Positions 5,477 through 8,704 of a DNA stretch of 8,704 nucleotides are shown here, one piece after another. The DNA is from Nitrosopumilaceae archaeon. GTDB lineage: Archaea; Thermoproteota; Nitrososphaeria; Nitrososphaerales; Nitrosopumilaceae. The notes under the pieces are model-generated. The model saw only the letters and a program-made list of their open reading frames with translations, was not told the DNA's origin and searched no databases. The translations under genes and the position numbers were made by a program. Positions within the stretch are counted from its first letter, which is position 1, and each line of letters begins with the position of its first letter. Location of the stretch: assembly GCA_007571225.1 (NCBI GenBank), contig RKRU01000031.1, forward strand, positions 1-8,704. The letters are read 5' to 3'.

Positions 5477-6119
5477 CGGTACGAATGGCCCTGCCGCCGC
5501 AGGCACGGAACTTGTAGACGGTGGATCAACTGAGGTTATCACCATATCACCTGAGACCATGAGGAAGATGATGGACTCTTGGAAGCCTAAAGGCGTAACA
5601 AAGATGGTCATGCAACCAAAGACGGATCGGAGAGCACAAAAAAAGTCTACAGAGAAGACCGCAGAGGGATCGCCGGATGGAACAGACAGGCCCATCGTGG
5701 TGGACACCACCAACCACATCGCAGGACGGCTCTCGTCACACGTTGCAAAGCTCCTGCTACAGGGAAAACGCGTCTCGCTTGTGAACTGCGAGAAGATAAT
5801 GATCAGCGGTACGAGGTCAAACATCATACACGAATACAGGCAGTTTCTAAAGATCAACAGTATAATCAACCCAAAGCACGGGCCCGTACATTATCGCAGG
5901 CCGGACACCATAATATCGAAGATGGTTCGCGGAATGCTCCCGTTTGAAAAGAAGCCGTCAGGTAAGACTGCATACAAGCGGCTGCGTACATACATAGGGT
6001 CACCAAAGGAGTTAAAGTCCATAAAGAGGATTCAGTTTGAAAAGGCAAAGATAAAAAGAACCCCGTCATCATACGTCACCATGAAGGAACTCTGCAGGGT
6101 AATAGGGTGGACCGAATGA
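5469..6119 (+). CDS. rpl13: 50S ribosomal protein L13 with an N-terminal extension
   Basis: Large-subunit ribosomal protein. The recognisable L13 domain begins near residue 74 (RPIVVDTTNHIAGRLSS) and continues through GKRVSLVNCEKIMISG (96-111), HGPVHYRRPD and VRGMLPFEKKPSGKTAYKRLRTYIG to the C-terminus. That core is about 143 residues, the usual full archaeal length. In front lie about 73 extra residues: an acidic/small-residue start, ISPETMRKMMDSWKPKG (27-42), then a lysine/arginine-rich linker. The frame has no stop across these codons, and a GGGGGT hexamer sits 8 bases before the TTG. Without the extension there would be a gap of about 215 bases inside an otherwise overlapping operon. Alternative starts are ATG 5559, ATG 5604, or GTG 5697, which would give a core-only protein. 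The stop overlaps the rps9 ATG as ATGA. Confidence 0.88.
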   Translation: MADGTNGPAAAGTELVDGGSTEVITISPETMRKMMDSWKPKGVTKMVMQPKTDRRAQKKSTEKTAEGSPDGTDRPIVVDTTNHIAGRLSSHVAKLLLQGKRVSLVNCEKIMISGTRSNIIHEYRQFLKINSIINPKHGPVHYRRPDTIISKMVRGMLPFEKKPSGKTAYKRLRTYIGSPKELKSIKRIQFEKAKIKRTPSSYVTMKELCRVIGWTE

Positions 6120-6565
6120 CGACACCAAAGACTGAGATATATTATGCAACACGCAAGACTGCAGGCGCGCACGTATACATCACAAAGGGAAGAGGCATGG
6201 TAAGAATCAACAACATTCCACTTGAGATGATTCAGCAGGAGGTGGCAAGGGAGATGATGCTAGCGCCGCTTGAGATCATAGGAGAACTGAGATCAAAGGT
6301 GGACATATCCGTACGCGTCAAGGGCGGCGGATTTGTAGGACAAGCAGGAGCGGCTGCAATAGGCATATCAAGAGCCCTGACAGGATGGACAAAGTCAAAG
6401 AGGGAGCCCCGCGACCACCCGTTCTCAAGGTCTGTAAGGGACTCACTGCGCAAGAGAATAGCAGAATATGACAAGTACCTGATAAGCGGAGATGCTAGGC
6501 GCAAGGAACCCAAAAAGTTCGGCGGTCCAGGCGCCAGAAGAAGAAAGCAAAAATCATACCGCTGA
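6116..6565 (+). CDS. rps9: 30S ribosomal protein S9
   Basis: Small-subunit protein whose basic C-terminal tail reaches the P-site tRNA anticodon loop. 149 residues from ATG 6116. Motifs in order: YYATRKTAGAHVYITKGRG (near the N-terminus), RINNIPLEMI, VDISVRVKGGGFVGQAGA, ISRALTGW, and the terminal KKFGGPGARRRKQKSYR, typical of archaeal and eukaryotic S9/S16. I chose ATG 6116 because it overlaps the rpl13 stop as ATGA and has a purine-rich aggGTGGa-like stretch 5 bases upstream. GTG 6107 would add three residues and is a weaker choice. Only 2 bases separate its stop from the next ATG. Confidence 0.95.
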   Translation: MTTPKTEIYYATRKTAGAHVYITKGRGMVRINNIPLEMIQQEVAREMMLAPLEIIGELRSKVDISVRVKGGGFVGQAGAAAIGISRALTGWTKSKREPRDHPFSRSVRDSLRKRIAEYDKYLISGDARRKEPKKFGGPGARRRKQKSYR

Positions 6566-6567
6566 CA

Positions 6568-7404
6568 ATGAAGGCAGTAATAATGGCAGGCGGCCTCGGT
6601 ACAAGAGGCAGACCATATACTGAATATTTTCCAAAGGCAATGACGCCTGTACGCGGACGGCCACTCGTCAGTCACATAGCAAGGTATGCCGGCTCCTTTG
6701 GATTTATAGACGGGATTGTAATTGTGACCGACCTTGAGGGGTTGGGTGGTCAGATACGTAACTATTACAGCAGCAGAAACGACGGGGTCAGATGTCCGGT
6801 TACGTTTGTACAAGACTCGCAGAGCGGGACTGGAGGTGACCTGCTACACATACGCGACGAGCTTGGAGACGACGGACAGTTTGTATTGTGGTTTGTAGAC
6901 AACTTGTGCGCAGTGGACTTAGAGGGCATGTACAGACGGTTTCAAAACAGCGGGAGCATGGCATGCGTAGCGACACGCTCAAAGCGCGCAGAGGAGACGG
7001 GTTTTGCTAAAGTAGATAACTTTGGCATCGTCACGGAGTTTATGGAAAAGCCGGTAATCGAGCTACCCGTACCAGAATGCCTTGGGGTGTACATATTGGA
7101 CTCTGCCATACTGGCAAGGGTATCATACCTGATGGATGCCAGTAGTAGTAGTAGTAGTAGTAGTATTACAAGCAGGCATCGCAAGAAGAGTAGTGGTACG
7201 GATACGGCAGATGTACGCACAAGCGTCAACCTCTCAAGTGACATACTAGAAGACCTCTCAAGGGAGGGTGCCATAAGCGCCTTTGACATAGGGGATGCCG
7301 AGTGGATAGACATGGAATCGCCTGCTGTCATGGGCCGAAACGGGGCAAGAATAGACAGGATAGTATCGCGCATGAACCTAGAGATGAAGCGACGTGGGCC
7401 CTAG
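6568..7404 (+). CDS. sugar-phosphate nucleotidyltransferase (GT-A fold) with polyserine insert
   Basis: 278 residues. The N-terminal signature MAGGLGTRGRPYTEYFPKAM (6-25) is the NTP-binding loop plus the lysine of sugar-phosphate nucleotidyltransferases, which make NDP-sugars from NTP and sugar-1-phosphate. The usual Leu after GTR is Gly here. QDSQSGTGGDLLHIRD (82-97) matches the nucleotide-recognition loop. FVDN (109-112) holds the metal-binding Asp, where most relatives have GD. TGFAKVD...EFMEKP (145-162) is the sugar-binding region, and GDAEWIDMESP (242-252) is the usual end of the catalytic domain. No C-terminal acyltransferase beta-helix is present, so this is a single-domain enzyme. Residues 191-215 are low complexity: eight serines encoded by (AGT)8, then a basic/Ser/Thr segment. 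It lies 2 bases after rps9 and converges on leuD with overlapping stops. Sugar and base specificity cannot be told. Confidence 0.88.
   Translation: MKAVIMAGGLGTRGRPYTEYFPKAMTPVRGRPLVSHIARYAGSFGFIDGIVIVTDLEGLGGQIRNYYSSRNDGVRCPVTFVQDSQSGTGGDLLHIRDELGDDGQFVLWFVDNLCAVDLEGMYRRFQNSGSMACVATRSKRAEETGFAKVDNFGIVTEFMEKPVIELPVPECLGVYILDSAILARVSYLMDASSSSSSSSITSRHRKKSSGTDTADVRTSVNLSSDILEDLSREGAISAFDIGDAEWIDMESPAVMGRNGARIDRIVSRMNLEMKRRGP
7141..7164 (+). repeat. (AGT)8 microsatellite inside the nucleotidyltransferase gene
   Basis: Eight perfect AGT triplets encode Ser192-Ser199 in a probable surface loop. Because the unit is a triplet, slippage would change loop length without breaking the frame. Confidence 0.9.
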
Positions 7405-8189
7405 CGGCAGCCTACAGTTGCAGTACGATCAACTAGCGGCAGGGCGGCCATCCCGCTATTTCTCTGCAGCGCTACAGCCTCAAACCGTGATATCTCCCCC
7501 TCAAACCTTAACGTCCTGCCAATCTCGTCAATTCCGTCTAAAAGGGTCCGGCGGCGGTCCTCCTCGATCTCAAATGGAATTACTGTTGGAACGGTCCCAG
7601 ACGAGTACGCCTCTGACGGGTCTTGGGTGGCCTCCTTCCCCACATCCTCTTGCTTCGAGTTAATGGTATAAAATGAATAGGAACCTGACGGGTCTTGGGT
7701 GGCCTCCTCCCCCACATTTTTTCGTGGAGGCCCTGCACCATACAGCCGGATCTCACGTGCATCCAAGTCTACCTCGACTTCACCATCGAATCTGCGTATC
7801 ATCCCCACGACATTCTGCGGAAGGGTAATTGGCAACAGCCCGTTCTTAAAGCAGTTACTGTAAAAGATGTCGGCAAACGACGGTGCCACTACAACTGCAA
7901 ATCCATAGTCGGCGAGCGCCCATACTGCATGCTCCCTACTTGAACCGCATCCAAAATTCTCGCCTGCAACCAGTATGGAGGACCCATCGTACCTTGGGTC
8001 GTTCAGGACAAAGTCCCTGCGCGGCTCTGCCTCATTGCGGTTCTCATACCGCCAATCGTAAAAGAGGTACCTTCCAAAGCCAGACCGCTGTACAAGTTTG
8101 AGAAACTGTTTTGGAACCAGTTGATCTGTATCCACGTCTGACTTGTCAAGCGGGGTGACTATGCTCCGTACCATCTCAAACGGCTTCAA
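7401..8189 (-). CDS. leuD: 3-isopropylmalate dehydratase small subunit, with repeat-expanded loop
   Basis: Swivelling-domain subunit that with LeuC interconverts 2- and 3-isopropylmalate in leucine synthesis. It is of the bacterial type: [13 protein letters not shown] (18-30), [13 protein letters not shown] (37-49), and [14 protein letters not shown] (79-92) with the substrate loop SSREHA, then [20 protein letters not shown] (105-124). [24 protein letters not shown] (204-227) is the standard end. Between residues 155 and 203, where relatives have a short loop, there is an insert with an internal duplication ([10 protein letters not shown] at 159-168 and [10 protein letters not shown] at 183-192). 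The total of 262 residues compares with about 200 usually, and the C-terminal tail is also longer. The start is TTG 8189, supported by GGAGGT 8 bases upstream and by N-terminal length. ATG 8174, one base after the leuC stop, is the alternative. The stop overlaps that of the nucleotidyltransferase in CTAG. Confidence 0.92.
   Translation of the reverse strand: MKPFEMVRSIVTPLDKSDVDTDQLVPKQFLKLVQRSGFGRYLFYDWRYENRNEAEPRRDFVLNDPRYDGSSILVAGENFGCGSSREHAVWALADYGFAVVVAPSFADIFYSNCFKNGLLPITLPQNVVGMIRRFDGEVEVDLDAREIRLYGAGPPRKNVGEEATQDPSGSYSFYTINSKQEDVGKEATQDPSEAYSSGTVPTVIPFEIEEDRRRTLLDGIDEIGRTLRFEGEISRFEAVALQRNSGMAALPLVDRTATVGCR
7613..7717 (-). repeat. 33-bp direct repeat at 72-bp offset within leuD
   Basis: 7613-7645 and 7685-7717 differ at one of 33 positions (t/c). 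The 39 bases between them are AT-rich and do not resemble the sequence outside. The 72-bp offset is a multiple of three, so the repeat keeps frame and produces the duplicated V-G-x-E-A-T-Q-D-P-S motif in LeuD. Confidence 0.9.
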
Positions 8190-8703
8190 TCAGACCCACC
8201 TCCCTCACATCCACAAAATGTCCGTGTATGGCGGCCGCTGCTGCCATTATTGGACTGGCAAGGTGCGTCCTCCCCCCGGTCCCCTGCCTGCCCTCAAAGT
8301 TTCGGTTAGATGTACTGGCACACCGCTCGCCGGGCATCAGTATGTCCGGGTTCATACCAAGACACATACTGCATCCAGACTCCCTCCATTCGAATCCTGC
8401 ATCTAGGAATATCCTATCCAGTCCCAAGGCTTCAGCGTCGCGCTTTACCTGCTGCGAGCCAGGTACCACCATGGCCTTTACTGCAGGGGCCACCCTGCTG
8501 CCCTTTACCACCAAGGCCGCCTCCATGAGATCCTCTAGCCGGGCATTTGTGCACGAGCCGATGAATACACGATCCAGTTTTATCTCTTGGATTGGTGTGC
8601 CGGGATCTAGTCCCATGTACTCTTGTGCCTTTCTGGCGCTGTCCCTTCTGCCTGCATCATTATAATTACCGTTGCCGTTGCCGCCGCCGGCATATTCATC
8701 CGG
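8176..8703 (-). CDS. leuC: 3-isopropylmalate dehydratase large subunit, C-terminal part
   Basis: Aconitase-family [4Fe-4S] subunit pairing with LeuD. 175 residues are visible. The frame is open to the right window edge, so the in-frame ATG at 8616 is internal and the N-terminal half or more lies outside. All three cluster cysteines are visible: one in [10 protein letters not shown] and two in [12 protein letters not shown]. The signature [17 protein letters not shown], then [25 protein letters not shown], ends the bacterial-type protein. Ahead of the conserved YMGLDPGTP there is a glycine/asparagine linker ([11 protein letters not shown]) in place of a short hydrophilic segment. The stop overlaps the leuD TTG start region by 14 bases, indicating co-transcription and coupled translation, leuC before leuD. 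Confidence 0.94.
   Translation of the reverse strand, partial: PDEYAGGGNGNGNYNDAGRRDSARKAQEYMGLDPGTPIQEIKLDRVFIGSCTNARLEDLMEAALVVKGSRVAPAVKAMVVPGSQQVKRDAEALGLDRIFLDAGFEWRESGCSMCLGMNPDILMPGERCASTSNRNFEGRQGTGGRTHLASPIMAAAAAIHGHFVDVREVGLIEAV
8198..8203 (-). promoter_or_regulatory. Shine-Dalgarno site of leuD
   Basis: The minus strand reads GGAGGT with an 8-base spacer to TTG 8189, inside the end of leuC. It favours the TTG over the ATG at 8174, which would sit 23 bases from the hexamer. Confidence 0.65.
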
Positions 8704-8704
8704 A

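Noticed and set aside
7661..7678. TATA-like gtataaaatgaatag inside the leuD insert
   Set aside because: It lies within a coding loop and no gene begins at a suitable distance downstream on either strand.
8385..8400. tRNA-like TTCGAATC box
   Set aside because: It is within leuC (the GFEWRE codons on the minus strand) and no cloverleaf can be drawn around it.
8614..8616. ATG at 8616 (minus) as a start of a short LeuC
   Set aside because: It lies inside the conserved YMGLDPGTP segment and the frame is open to the window edge. The gene is cut by the window, not truncated.

Overview
The window looks like chromosomal DNA of an ammonia-oxidising-type archaeon (Nitrososphaeria/Thaumarchaeota). The support is an archaeal L18e-L13-S9 cluster beside an archaeal RNA polymerase subunit D (Rpo3), a two-subunit archaeal 2-oxoacid:ferredoxin oxidoreductase with fused gamma-alpha subunit, TATA boxes about 25-31 bases before starts, and bacterial-type LeuC/LeuD. 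Base composition is moderate rather than AT-rich, and intergenic stretches are long and repeat-bearing. This hints at a lineage unlike free-living Nitrosopumilus, perhaps Cenarchaeum- or Nitrososphaera-like, but that placement is an inference of low confidence.

Layout. 1-2637: genes for the 2-oxoacid:ferredoxin oxidoreductase alpha subunit (5' end outside the window) and beta subunit, overlapping by 11 bases. 2638-4238: a gene-poor stretch with one supported gene, a small zinc-finger membrane protein at 3310-3666. It also holds an 84-bp inverted-repeat element, two separate three-copy 17-bp tandem arrays, a pyrimidine tract and CAC-triplet runs. 4239-4874 (minus): rpo3. 4875-5128: divergent promoter region with a second copy of the 84-bp element. 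5129-7404: a tightly packed plus-strand operon, rpl18e-rpl13-rps9-sugar nucleotidyltransferase. 7401-8703 (minus): leuD and the 3' part of leuC, converging on the nucleotidyltransferase with overlapping stop codons.

How the genes fit together. KorAB interconverts 2-oxoacids and acyl-CoA with ferredoxin. LeuCD isomerises isopropylmalate in leucine synthesis. Rpo3 and the three ribosomal proteins belong to the core transcription and translation machinery. First genes of transcription units have a TATA box close enough to the start codon to suggest leaderless mRNAs. Internal genes korB, rpl13 and leuD have a Shine-Dalgarno-like hexamer exactly 8 bases before the start, which supports the TTG starts of rpl13 and leuD.

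The most unusual content is: two equal-length (84 bp, about 85% identical) palindromic elements about 2.1 kb apart, one flanked by an 8-bp near-perfect direct repeat, consistent with a miniature mobile element or structured RNA; low-complexity or repeat-derived loops in three neighbouring enzymes (nucleotidyltransferase, LeuD, LeuC); and an N-terminally extended L13. I saw no CRISPR array, tRNA, rRNA, transposase or recognisable defence system.
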